A stretch of DNA of 10,859 nt from Phycisphaerales bacterium (lineage in GTDB: Bacteria > Pseudomonadota > Gammaproteobacteria > Competibacterales > Competibacteraceae): contig JACSSB010000185.1 of assembly GCA_014879435.1 (NCBI GenBank), positions 1-10,859 of the forward strand, given 5' to 3'. A program made the translations under genes and the position numbers. Below the pieces are notes generated by a model, which did not search any database, had not been told where the DNA came from, and saw nothing but the letters and a program-made list of their open reading frames with translations. This document shows, one piece after another, positions 1 to 6,810 of the stretch (position 1 is its first letter; each line of letters opens with the position of its first letter).

Positions 1-654
1 GATATCACCGCCGAGCAGATGGATGCCGTGGCTGACCTCGCTGATCGTTATAGCTTCGGGCAAGTCCGCGCCACACATCACCAGAACCTATTGCTGGCCG
101 ATGTGTGCCAAGCCGATCTCTACGCATTATGGCAGGCACTGAAGGCGCAAAAACTGGCTTCCCCAGTTATCGGCACTTTAGCCGACATGATTTGTTGCCC
201 TGGTCTGGATTATTGCAGTCTGGCCAATGCCAGTTCGATTTCGATTGCCGAGCAGATCAATCAAAAATTCGATCAACTCGATACGCTTTACGATCTTGGC
301 GAGATCCGCCTCAACATGTCCGGCTGCATGAATGCCTGCGGTCATCATCATGTCGGCCACATTGGCATTCTGGGCGTGGATAAGAAAGGAGAGGAGTGGT
401 ACCAGATTTCTTTGGGTGGCTCCTCAGAAAATACCGCCGCGCTGGGCAGCATCCTCGGTCCATCCGTGCCCAAAGCCGAGGTAGCCAATACCCTGGAGCG
501 CATTTTGTCAGTCTATGTAGAGCGGCGCGAGGAGGGTGAGCGCTTCATCGATACCTTCCGGCGGATCGGATTGGAGCCGTTTCGGACACATGCTTATGCG
601 CCGGGTAGCAAGCAAGCGAAACAAGAGGAGCAGCGCTATGCGGTCGGTTATTAA
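1..654 (+). CDS. cysI: Nitrite/sulfite reductase, siroheme [4Fe-4S] hemoprotein, C-terminal part (5' end outside window)
   Basis: The reading frame is open from base 1 and ends with TAA at 652-654, so only about 217 C-terminal residues of a protein usually near 550 residues are present. It carries both halves of the siroheme/[4Fe-4S] cluster signature: CX5C (CCPGLDYC, codons 193-216) and CX3C (GCMNACGHH, Cys codons 325-327 and 337-339). By family knowledge the last Cys bridges the cluster to the siroheme iron. These enzymes reduce sulfite to sulfide (or nitrite to ammonia) with six electrons in the cytoplasm. The downstream DUF934 gene favours an assimilatory sulfite reductase. Sulfite and nitrite specificity cannot be separated from this fragment, so the gene symbol is tentative. 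The first in-frame ATG, at 19, is internal and not the real start. Confidence 0.93.
   Translation, partial: DITAEQMDAVADLADRYSFGQVRATHHQNLLLADVCQADLYALWQALKAQKLASPVIGTLADMICCPGLDYCSLANASSISIAEQINQKFDQLDTLYDLGEIRLNMSGCMNACGHHHVGHIGILGVDKKGEEWYQISLGGSSENTAALGSILGPSVPKAEVANTLERILSVYVERREEGERFIDTFRRIGLEPFRTHAYAPGSKQAKQEEQRYAVGY
624..630 (+). promoter_or_regulatory. Ribosome binding site for the DUF934 gene
   Basis: AGAGGAG lies seven bases before the ATG at 638, inside the last codons of the upstream reductase gene. It supports 638 as the start rather than the farther upstream ATG at 536, which would give an unsupported 34-residue extension overlapping the reductase gene by over 100 bases. Confidence 0.7.
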
Positions 655-1123
655 GAACCGTCAGATCGTCGAAGATCATTGGCAGCCGGTCGGCGACGAA
701 GAGGAACTGCCAAATGGCGCGGTGATCGTGTCGTTGGCGCGCTGGCGGCATGAGCGGGCCAGTTTGTTGGCGCGGGGCGAGCCGCTGGGAGTGCGCCTGC
801 CCAACACTGTCGATGTCGTCGAGGTAGTTGCGGATCTGCCGCGACTGGAACTGGTGGCGTTGGAATTTCCCAAGTTTAGCGATGGCCGTGCGCTCTCGCA
901 GGCCCGGTTATTGCGGGAACGCTACGGCTATCGTGGCGAAATCCGGGCGGTGGGTGACGTGTTGCGCGATCAGTTGTTTTTCATGGCCCGTTGCGGTTTC
1001 GATGCTTTCGAACCACGGGCCGACCGCGATCTGGAAGATATATTGGCGGCTTTCAACGAATTCAGTGCCAGCTACCAGCCCGCTGCCGACCAGCCGCTCC
1101 CGCTGTATCGGCGAGGGCGCTGA
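638..1123 (+). CDS. DUF934 family protein, sulfite-reduction associated
   Basis: This 161-residue protein starts at ATG 638, overlaps the end of the reductase gene by 17 bases and is probably translationally coupled to it. The conserved DUF934 core is clear at residues ~76-124: LEFPKFSDGRALSQARLLRE, then the GYRGEIRAVGDVLRDQ segment, then FFMARCGFDAF. The N-terminus (IKNRQIVEDHWQ) also matches the family. There is no signal peptide or membrane segment, so it should be cytoplasmic. In many beta- and gammaproteobacteria DUF934 genes lie directly after the nitrite/sulfite reductase gene and are annotated only as probably involved in sulfite reduction; the biochemical role is unknown. The C-terminus (PLPLYRRGR) is basic. 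It is the last plus-strand gene before the repeat region. Confidence 0.9.
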   Translation: MRSVIKNRQIVEDHWQPVGDEEELPNGAVIVSLARWRHERASLLARGEPLGVRLPNTVDVVEVVADLPRLELVALEFPKFSDGRALSQARLLRERYGYRGEIRAVGDVLRDQLFFMARCGFDAFEPRADRDLEDILAAFNEFSASYQPAADQPLPLYRRGR

Positions 1124-1130
1124 GGGCGTG

Positions 1131-1372
1131 GATGATGGTGGATGCGGCGCGGTGCGCCTTATCCCCCCTACTTGGCTCCCTCGCAAGTTAAGGAGTAGGG
1201 TAGATAAGCGAAGCGCATCTACCAGAGAGTGAGCGATGATGGTGGATGCGGCGCGGTGCGCCTTATCCCCCTACTTGGCTCCCTCACAAGTTAAGGAGTA
1301 GGGTAGATAAGCGAAGCGCATCTACCAGAGAGTGGGCGATGATGGTGGATGCGGCGCGGTGCGTCTTATCCA
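1131..1372. repeat. Tandem array of a ~103-bp palindromic repeat unit (2 full + 1 half copy)
   Basis: Copy 1 is 1131-1234 (104 bp), copy 2 is 1235-1337 (103 bp) and a half copy is 1338-1372. Copies 1 and 2 differ at only a few positions: six versus five C in the C-run, CTCG versus CTCA, and GTGAGC versus GTGGGC. Each full copy is an imperfect inverted repeat (1137-1223 and 1241-1326): GGTGGATGCG pairs with CGCATCTACC, and CTTATCCCCCTAC with GTAGGGTAGATAAG. Within the left arm GGCGC-GGT-GCGCC makes a tight hairpin, and within the right arm GC-GAA-GC does. No unique spacers separate the copies, so this is not a CRISPR array. It resembles the REP/MITE-like palindromes common in proteobacterial intergenic DNA. 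Confidence 0.85.
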
Positions 1373-1383
1373 CTCTAATCGCC

Positions 1384-1403
1384 ACTCCCGCGTAGGCGGG
1401 AGT
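1384..1403. repeat. Perfect 8-bp stem hairpin, possible transcription end signal
   Basis: ACTCCCGC (1384-1391), loop GTAG, GCGGGAGT (1396-1403) form a perfect GC-rich hairpin. It is a member of the 'ACTCCCGCGTAGGCGGGAGT' short palindromes found dispersed in many proteobacterial genomes. No T-run follows on either strand, so function as an intrinsic terminator is only possible, not shown. Confidence 0.65.
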
Positions 1404-1434
1404 CCAGAAGCGACGATATTCGAGGATTCCTAAA

Positions 1435-1452
1435 TTCCCACTTTCGCGGGAA
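1435..1452. repeat. Short dispersed palindrome (TTCCC...GGGAA) next to the pppA stop
   Basis: TTCCC (1435-1439) and GGGAA (1448-1452) flank the CTTTCG core of the widespread TTCCCGCTTTCGCGGGAA repeat; an A at 1440 breaks the normal sixth pair. It lies five bases beyond the pppA stop (1458-1460). On the minus strand the hairpin is followed by TTTAGG, a weak U-tract at best, so it may help end the T6SS transcript. Confidence 0.6.
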
Positions 1453-1457
1453 TGACG

Positions 1458-2276
1458 TTAATCCAAATACCAATCCGGTGGAATTGGATTAGCAAGCGCC
1501 TTGGATTCCAGTGCCGAGGTGGTTTTCGAGTCATCGGCGTCGATGTTGACTACCACGGTAGTCACGTTGTCGCTGGCGTCCCGCATCAGCGCGAGGTGAA
1601 TAAAGGCCTTGACCGCTTCTTGGCTGTCGTGATCACTGTGGATCAGCAGGCGGCTGATTTCCTCATCGCTCACGGTCTTATTAAGGCCATCGCTGCAAAG
1701 TAGGAATGTATCGCCGGGTTGCAGCGGATGGAGCACTTCGTCGATGAGCAGCTCCTCGGCAGATCCGACCGCTCGAGTGATCACGTTGGCCAGCGGGTGG
1801 CGATGCGCTTCTTCAGGAGAGATCAATCCCTGGTCTACCAATTCCTGTACGTGGCTGTGGTCGCGGGTGAGCTGTTCGAGCTGACCGTCTCGCAGCCGAT
1901 AGATGCGGCTGTCTCCCACCCACAGGCAGGCGCATTGGGTCGCGTGGATCAGCAACACCACTACCGTACTGCCAATAGTACGGTTTTGGTAGCGTTGCGC
2001 CGATTCCTGCCGCAAACGCTGGTTCACCTTCCGCAGTCCTTGCCGCACCGAGTCCAAAAAATCTGGCCAGTTACGTGGTGGCAGGGTTTCCTGCAAGGTT
2101 TCAATCACCATCTGACTGGCGATGTCACCAGCTTCATGTCCGCCCATCCCGTCGGCGACCACCCACAGGCCAATTTCAGGCATCACTAGGCAGGCGTCCT
2201 CGTTGATCGCTCGGACCATGCCGACATGACTGCGGCCGGCGGAAGACCATTTGAAAGTGTGTTTCTTCTGGTTCAT
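1458..2276 (-). CDS. pppA: PP2C-type Ser/Thr phosphatase, T6SS regulator PppA
   Basis: This 272-residue soluble protein has the full PP2C motif set: GMVRAINEDA (~19-28, metal ligand D27), VVADGMGGHEAG (~39-50, D42), the GDSRIYRL strand (~121-128), SDGL (195-198, D196) and RDASDNVTT (232-240, D236/N237). All metal-binding acidic residues are present, so it should be active. In T6SS clusters PppA removes the phosphate that the kinase PpkA places on the FHA protein, switching the apparatus off; the tagH gene of this operon encodes the likely substrate. The ATG (2274-2276) overlaps the tagF stop as ATGA, indicating translational coupling, and pppA is the last gene of the operon. About 27 residues past the final beta-strand (VVVNI) form a charged, probably disordered tail. 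No kinase gene is in the window. Confidence 0.93.
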   Translation of the reverse strand: MNQKKHTFKWSSAGRSHVGMVRAINEDACLVMPEIGLWVVADGMGGHEAGDIASQMVIETLQETLPPRNWPDFLDSVRQGLRKVNQRLRQESAQRYQNRTIGSTVVVLLIHATQCACLWVGDSRIYRLRDGQLEQLTRDHSHVQELVDQGLISPEEAHRHPLANVITRAVGSAEELLIDEVLHPLQPGDTFLLCSDGLNKTVSDEEISRLLIHSDHDSQEAVKAFIHLALMRDASDNVTTVVVNIDADDSKTTSALESKALANPIPPDWYLD

Positions 2277-3061
2277 GGTTTTTCACTCTTCGGCGGCAGG
2301 CGGCTCGCCCAAGCTGAGGCGATATCGACGGATACTTTCTCGCTCCAGCCCCATTGTGGCCAGTTGCCGGCCAGTAGCGCCGCAAATCCATCGATTGGCG
2401 GTAGCCCTTTGCAGATCAGCAGACAGCGGGTAATTTGATCAGAACCTTCAGTCCACCACAAACTGGGTAGAGGGAAAGCCTGTTGCAGCAGCTCACTGGC
2501 CAGCAGCGGCGATATTCCGGTTAATTCTAGCGGTTGTGGCAGCGGCCAATACCAAGCATCGCCGTGCGCCGAATGGGACGCGGGAAAATCGCTAGTGGAA
2601 GGCACGCCCAGTGCCGCAACTTGTCGGTCGAAATGATCCAGATCCAGTTCGTCGCGCTCAAGCGCCGCCAGGGCCAGTTGTTCGGCTTGGTCGAACCATT
2701 CCACGGCAGAGGTCGGCAGCGCGAAGAGAGGCCAGCTCGGTGTGAGCGCCGCTGCAATCACGAGCGGATAATAACGTCCCACCCGATCCATGCTGGGAAT
2801 CAGAATACCGGCGTAGGTGGTCGGTCCACACAGACCAGGGCCGAGTGCGAAGCGCCAAATCGGGCTGGTGCAATAGTATTCCCGCCAGCTTTCTCCCAAC
2901 TGGCGGCGGCTATGGGCGATGGCGGCTTGTAGCCAGTCATCCCAAGGGCCAAGGAAACTCTTAGGCAGATGACGGCCGATGAAATCGCCCCGCCCCGGCA
3001 ATTTGCCGAAAAAGCCGGTTGTCGACTGCTCTGCAGTGGGATTTACAGTTGTGCCGGACAC
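2273..3061 (-). CDS. tagF: T6SS-associated protein TagF
   Basis: This 262-residue protein matches the TagF (DUF2094/SciT) family. The signature GFFGKLPGRGDFIGR is at residues 16-30, followed by WDDWLQ (40-45), SPIWRFAL (66-73), GILIPSMDRVGRYYPL (85-100), LWWTEG (201-206) and the C-terminal GLPPIDGFAALLAG (219-232). TagF is a cytoplasmic post-translational repressor of T6SS; in studied systems it acts on the Fha protein or the membrane complex. The start is GTG at 3061: no ATG or other start precedes it before an in-frame stop, and the next Met lies far inside the domain. It overlaps the end of tssM by 19 bases and the start of pppA by 4 bases. The order TagF then PppA is that of the natural TagF-PppA fusion known from Agrobacterium. 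Confidence 0.93.
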   Translation of the reverse strand: MSGTTVNPTAEQSTTGFFGKLPGRGDFIGRHLPKSFLGPWDDWLQAAIAHSRRQLGESWREYYCTSPIWRFALGPGLCGPTTYAGILIPSMDRVGRYYPLVIAAALTPSWPLFALPTSAVEWFDQAEQLALAALERDELDLDHFDRQVAALGVPSTSDFPASHSAHGDAWYWPLPQPLELTGISPLLASELLQQAFPLPSLWWTEGSDQITRCLLICKGLPPIDGFAALLAGNWPQWGWSEKVSVDIASAWASRLPPKSEKP

Positions 3062-6000
3062 TGGAACCCCATCATTTCTTGTAGGCTAAACGGATTGGAG
3101 GAACGACCAGAGATCTGCATCTGGTAGATGGCCTGCAAGCCACCCAATTGAAAAGTCACCTGGAATTGCCCAACCCCCAGCGGTCGCGCCTGAGCCTGAT
3201 CGAGCAGTTTGAACCAGGCCCAGGGACCGGTTGCGCTCAGTTGTGCGGGGCTATCGCCGGGCCGCGACAGCAATTCCACCCGCGCCTGTCCCGAATTTCC
3301 AGACCATTCTAAGTCAGCGGTTCGTCCTGCTTGGCCGGCGCTATAAGCAAAGTTTTGACCGTCCAAGCGGATCACTGCTTGACTGACACCGGCACCCAAT
3401 TGCAGCGGGGTCATTTGAAAGCGAACCGAGGGGTTTTGGTTGCCACTGAACAATGCATCGCGCACAGCAGCGGCGCGTTGGAAGGCTTGCAGCGCCGCTG
3501 GGTCGATGCTTTGCTCTGCCCCAGTCGGGCCGCGCCAGCGCCAGCTACCCTGCGAAGTATCGACATACGCTTGTAGGTACTGCTTGAAAAAGCTGTCCAT
3601 CAGGCCGTTTGGGCCGAAGAACCGGGTGAAGGCGGCCAAAGTGGCGTCGGGTGGCCCCGCTGCCGCTGCTGGCGCGCGGCTGGTACCAGCGCCAAGACTT
3701 GGATCGACCCATTGAATCGAATTAACCGGAACGGAGGAACCTTGCCCACCCGATCCAGCGCCACTCCATTGAATGGAACTACGGGCCAGGGGATAGCGGC
3801 CTTGCAGGTTATCCTGAAAAAAAGAGGCGACTTGCGCCGCCTTCCATTGTGCATTCAAACGATCGCGCAGGCTGCGCACGATATCACTGCTGTCTCGCGC
3901 CAGCTTGTCCAGCAACAGGTTGAATGGCGGAGGCTTGCGGGTAGCATCCACCTGCAACTGGTTGACCACATTGCTGAATTGCTCCTTGAGGTTTGGCGGC
4001 ACAGCGCCATCAGTGCTGGACTCTCGGGCGCGGGCGATGGCATTCATGTGGCCATATAGCTCGTTGAGCGTGGACAAGGTCTTGTCGAAAGGCGGGATGG
4101 TGCCGCCTGTACCGTCGATTTCCCGGCGATACTGGGTATCGAAGCCGATCAACCGGGGATCAAGCGCGCAGGGTTGAGTCAATGGATCGTCGGTAGGTGC
4201 GTTGTTCTTACTCAGGATACCGGCGATCCGATCCGTCAGCGATGGGTCGGTAGCAGGTTTACCGGCTTCCGGTGGCGGTGGTGGTTGATCCAGCGCGGTT
4301 TCACGGGCTACGGTTTCGACCAGAGTCCGCAGAGGTGAGGCTGGCCCGGACAGCACTTGCAGGATATCGAGCGCTTGTTGCGGGTTGTCAAATGCCTTGA
4401 TCTGAATGTCACCCAGCAAATTTTGCCACTGTTGCAGGTAGTCGCCGAGATACAGACGGCAGACGCCTTCGGCGATACGTCGGCGGTCGGTCGGGTCACT
4501 GGAGATTTGCAGAGATTGACCCAGAACCCAGCTCTCATCAGCCAAGTGTTTGACTAATTTTGGATTTTCATCTAAGAAAAACTGGTAGTAGCCCTTGTAA
4601 GTGTATAAGCCGGGTACCCCACTGTTTAGTGCTTGGCCGCTCTTACGATCAAACACCCGAGGCGTGTCGGGACCGGCGGCCAGGGTCAGGCCGATGTCGG
4701 GTGGAGTACCGGCGTCGCGCTGGAGCTGCTTGAGTTGTTCGTAGATACGCTGGGACAGCGGCACTTGATTGAGCAAGTTTCGGCTGCTTTGGATCAGAGT
4801 GTTGTCCAGGGCGATGGGCGATTGCAGCGGCGCCAGTTCCAGCAGGGCATCGAGGTGGGCCGACAGTTGTTCACGGTGCTCGCGAGTGAAGTCACGCGGC
4901 AGATAGGTTCGCCATTCCTGTTCCATCCAACTCTTGACGGTTTTGGCATCAAAGTGTTCGGCGTCGTCCAGCATCAGATACGCCTTCAGTGCGTTATACA
5001 ACGCACCGGGATTAGCCGTATTTTGACGCAGCCGTTCTTCCATGCGCAGCACGATGCGGGGCAGAAAGGCTTGTTCCAGCAGTCGGCGGTAGATCGCCTG
5101 TGCTTCGCCACCGAGTTTTTTCCCTTGATAAAGACCAAAACCCATCAACCAGGGGGTGCCGGTATTGCGGTCGTCGTAACCGCCGGGAATGGTGCGGGCG
5201 ACGTTTAGCAAGGACAAGGCGGCGGCGGGATCAGTCTGATCGGGTGAGAGCGTCCGAATCTGTTTTTCCACTTCCAGCCGCTGTTTTTCCACCGCACGCA
5301 CATAGATCTCGTTGCGGGCATAGCTGGTCACCCACAGTGCGGCGGCGGTTGCGGTGATCAGCAAGGCAGCAGCATAGGCGCCTCGCTGAATCCAGGCCCG
5401 CCAGCGCTCTGCCTTCAAATTGGTACCAGCCATCTCCGCTTCCGGGAAGATGACTTCGCGTAATAGTCGGGTGAGGAAGTAGCTGCGACCCTTGCCGGAA
5501 AAAGTGCTGAGTGTTTGCCGATGCAGGCCAAAAGTCGTGGCCAGCGTACTCATCAAGCGATCGATCGGGGTACCTTCCTGCGTACCACTGGTGAAATAGA
5601 CTCCGCGCAGTAGCACCCGCTCTTCAAAGCGGCTCGGCCGAAATGCCTCCTTGAGAAAGCGGTCAGCGACCTGTTTCAGGGAGGCAAACTGCTGAGGCAA
5701 GGCATAGATCAGATCGCGCCGTTGCGGATCGCGCTCTTCCTGCAGACGCTGCACTAGCCGGTCATTCAAGCGTTGTTCCAGCAGCTCGAACTCGGCAGCA
5801 AATTGCTCGACTACTCCTTCTGGATTACTGGGATTATCCATCGGGAAGGTCATGCCCCAGACCTGCGCCCGCTCTTCCAGACCCAGATCGCCGAAGAATT
5901 CGATAAAACCCGCGATCAGATCGGCTTTGGTGAATTGGACATAGATGGGAAAACGGATACCAAAATGTTCGTGCAGTTCCTGCACCCGTTGTTTGATAGC

Positions 6001-6801
6001 CAACGCCTGAGCCGAGCGTTCCTCTTCGCTCTGTTGCATCAGATCGGCCAGACTGATGGCGATGAAGGCGCCATTGATCGGACGGCGGCGGCGGTGCTTC
6101 TTCAAGAGATCGAGGAAACCGCGCCAAGCAGCTCGGTCTACTTCTTCGTGACTATCCTGGGTGGTGTAGCGACCAGCGGTATCCAGCAATACGGCTTCGT
6201 CAGTGAACCACCAATCGCAATTACGGGTACCGCCGACCCCTCGCACCTTGCCGGAACCGAGCGGAAAGCGCAGGCCGGAGTTGAGCAGGGCGGTGGTCTT
6301 ACCAGAACCAGGTGGGCCGATGATGATGTACCAGGGAAGCTGATACAGATATTGAATGCGGCCGGTCTTACCGCCCAATTTGGCGCGCTTGAGGACGGAC
6401 AGGGCTTCTTCCAGTCCTTGCTTGAGCGTGGAGATTTCCTCCGCTGAAGCGGCCTCTTCTTCTTTTTTCTTCTGGCGTTCTTGGACTGCCTGTCCGCTTT
6501 CGCCAGTTGCGGCCGAGTCAGTCTGTGCACCACTGATCTGGCCGATCCCCGCCTGATTGGCCAGATCGGCCAGCATGTTGCGGTTTCGCCGCAGAGTATC
6601 GACATAATAGATAAGCTGATACAGGCCATACATGCCGCCAACCGTCATGATGGTCCCGATGCGACCCAGATCCGAGGCGAGTGGCGTTTGTCCGGCGACG
6701 GCGATCAGGGGGCCGAGATACCAGATCAAGCTGGCGATAGCCAGAAAACCGACGGTACCGATGAACCAGCGGCTCTTGAAAAAACCTAGGAATTTGCTCA
6801 T
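3043..6801 (-). CDS. tssM: T6SS membrane subunit TssM (IcmF/VasK)
   Basis: At 1252 residues this is a full-length TssM. Two N-terminal membrane segments (~12-35 and ~46-67) are followed by a Lys/Glu-rich stretch (~106-140) and a cytoplasmic NTPase-like domain. That domain has Walker A GPPGSGKT (162-169), a DTAGRY switch motif (207-212) and TKAD (291-294). The TssM-typical RGVYFTSGTQEG is at 399-410, a third membrane helix at ~474-495, and the rest is periplasmic. The periplasmic part contains a Pro-rich stretch (QPPPPPEAGKP) and Gly/Ser/Ala-rich linkers before the C-terminal domain ending SLQEMMGFQCPAQL. By family knowledge TssM forms the trans-envelope channel with TssL and binds the lipoprotein TssJ through its periplasmic end. 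The Walker A motif is intact. ATG at 6801 starts nine bases after the tssL stop; the gene overlaps tagF by 19 bases. Confidence 0.97.
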   Translation of the reverse strand: MSKFLGFFKSRWFIGTVGFLAIASLIWYLGPLIAVAGQTPLASDLGRIGTIMTVGGMYGLYQLIYYVDTLRRNRNMLADLANQAGIGQISGAQTDSAATGESGQAVQERQKKKEEEAASAEEISTLKQGLEEALSVLKRAKLGGKTGRIQYLYQLPWYIIIGPPGSGKTTALLNSGLRFPLGSGKVRGVGGTRNCDWWFTDEAVLLDTAGRYTTQDSHEEVDRAAWRGFLDLLKKHRRRRPINGAFIAISLADLMQQSEEERSAQALAIKQRVQELHEHFGIRFPIYVQFTKADLIAGFIEFFGDLGLEERAQVWGMTFPMDNPSNPEGVVEQFAAEFELLEQRLNDRLVQRLQEERDPQRRDLIYALPQQFASLKQVADRFLKEAFRPSRFEERVLLRGVYFTSGTQEGTPIDRLMSTLATTFGLHRQTLSTFSGKGRSYFLTRLLREVIFPEAEMAGTNLKAERWRAWIQRGAYAAALLITATAAALWVTSYARNEIYVRAVEKQRLEVEKQIRTLSPDQTDPAAALSLLNVARTIPGGYDDRNTGTPWLMGFGLYQGKKLGGEAQAIYRRLLEQAFLPRIVLRMEERLRQNTANPGALYNALKAYLMLDDAEHFDAKTVKSWMEQEWRTYLPRDFTREHREQLSAHLDALLELAPLQSPIALDNTLIQSSRNLLNQVPLSQRIYEQLKQLQRDAGTPPDIGLTLAAGPDTPRVFDRKSGQALNSGVPGLYTYKGYYQFFLDENPKLVKHLADESWVLGQSLQISSDPTDRRRIAEGVCRLYLGDYLQQWQNLLGDIQIKAFDNPQQALDILQVLSGPASPLRTLVETVARETALDQPPPPPEAGKPATDPSLTDRIAGILSKNNAPTDDPLTQPCALDPRLIGFDTQYRREIDGTGGTIPPFDKTLSTLNELYGHMNAIARARESSTDGAVPPNLKEQFSNVVNQLQVDATRKPPPFNLLLDKLARDSSDIVRSLRDRLNAQWKAAQVASFFQDNLQGRYPLARSSIQWSGAGSGGQGSSVPVNSIQWVDPSLGAGTSRAPAAAAGPPDATLAAFTRFFGPNGLMDSFFKQYLQAYVDTSQGSWRWRGPTGAEQSIDPAALQAFQRAAAVRDALFSGNQNPSVRFQMTPLQLGAGVSQAVIRLDGQNFAYSAGQAGRTADLEWSGNSGQARVELLSRPGDSPAQLSATGPWAWFKLLDQAQARPLGVGQFQVTFQLGGLQAIYQMQISGRSSNPFSLQEMMGFQCPAQL

Positions 6802-6810
6802 GAGCCCGGC

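Larger units (their letters stand above)
1124..1457. other. Intergenic region between convergent operons, filled with repeats
   Basis: The 334 bases between the DUF934 stop and the pppA stop contain no credible gene. Nearly all of it is repeat: two full and one half copy of a ~103-bp palindromic unit (1131-1372), then two short hairpins (1384-1403 and 1435-1452). Short ORFs across it are low-complexity translations of the repeats. I see no tRNA or other recognisable RNA gene. The hairpins lie where transcripts from both sides must end, but none is followed by a clear T-run. Confidence 0.85.

Noticed and set aside
536..637. Longer start for the DUF934 gene at ATG 536
   Set aside because: It would overlap the reductase gene by more than 100 bases and add residues not seen in the family; ATG 638 has a good AGAGGAG site and the family-typical N-terminus.
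1131..1372. CRISPR array
   Set aside because: The ~103-bp units are directly adjacent with no unique spacers and no cas genes are present; the units are palindromic repeats.
1458..1475. pppA truncated by insertion of the short palindrome next to its stop
   Set aside because: All PP2C motifs through the final SDN motif are present and the protein extends past the last core strand, so nothing essential is missing.
4633..5208. 191-residue plus-strand ORF inside tssM
   Set aside because: It is a mirror frame of the periplasmic part of TssM with no recognisable domain or ribosome binding site.
5773..6447. 224-residue plus-strand ORF inside tssM
   Set aside because: It lies opposite the conserved NTPase-like domain of TssM, which is clearly the coding frame, and shows no family motif of its own.
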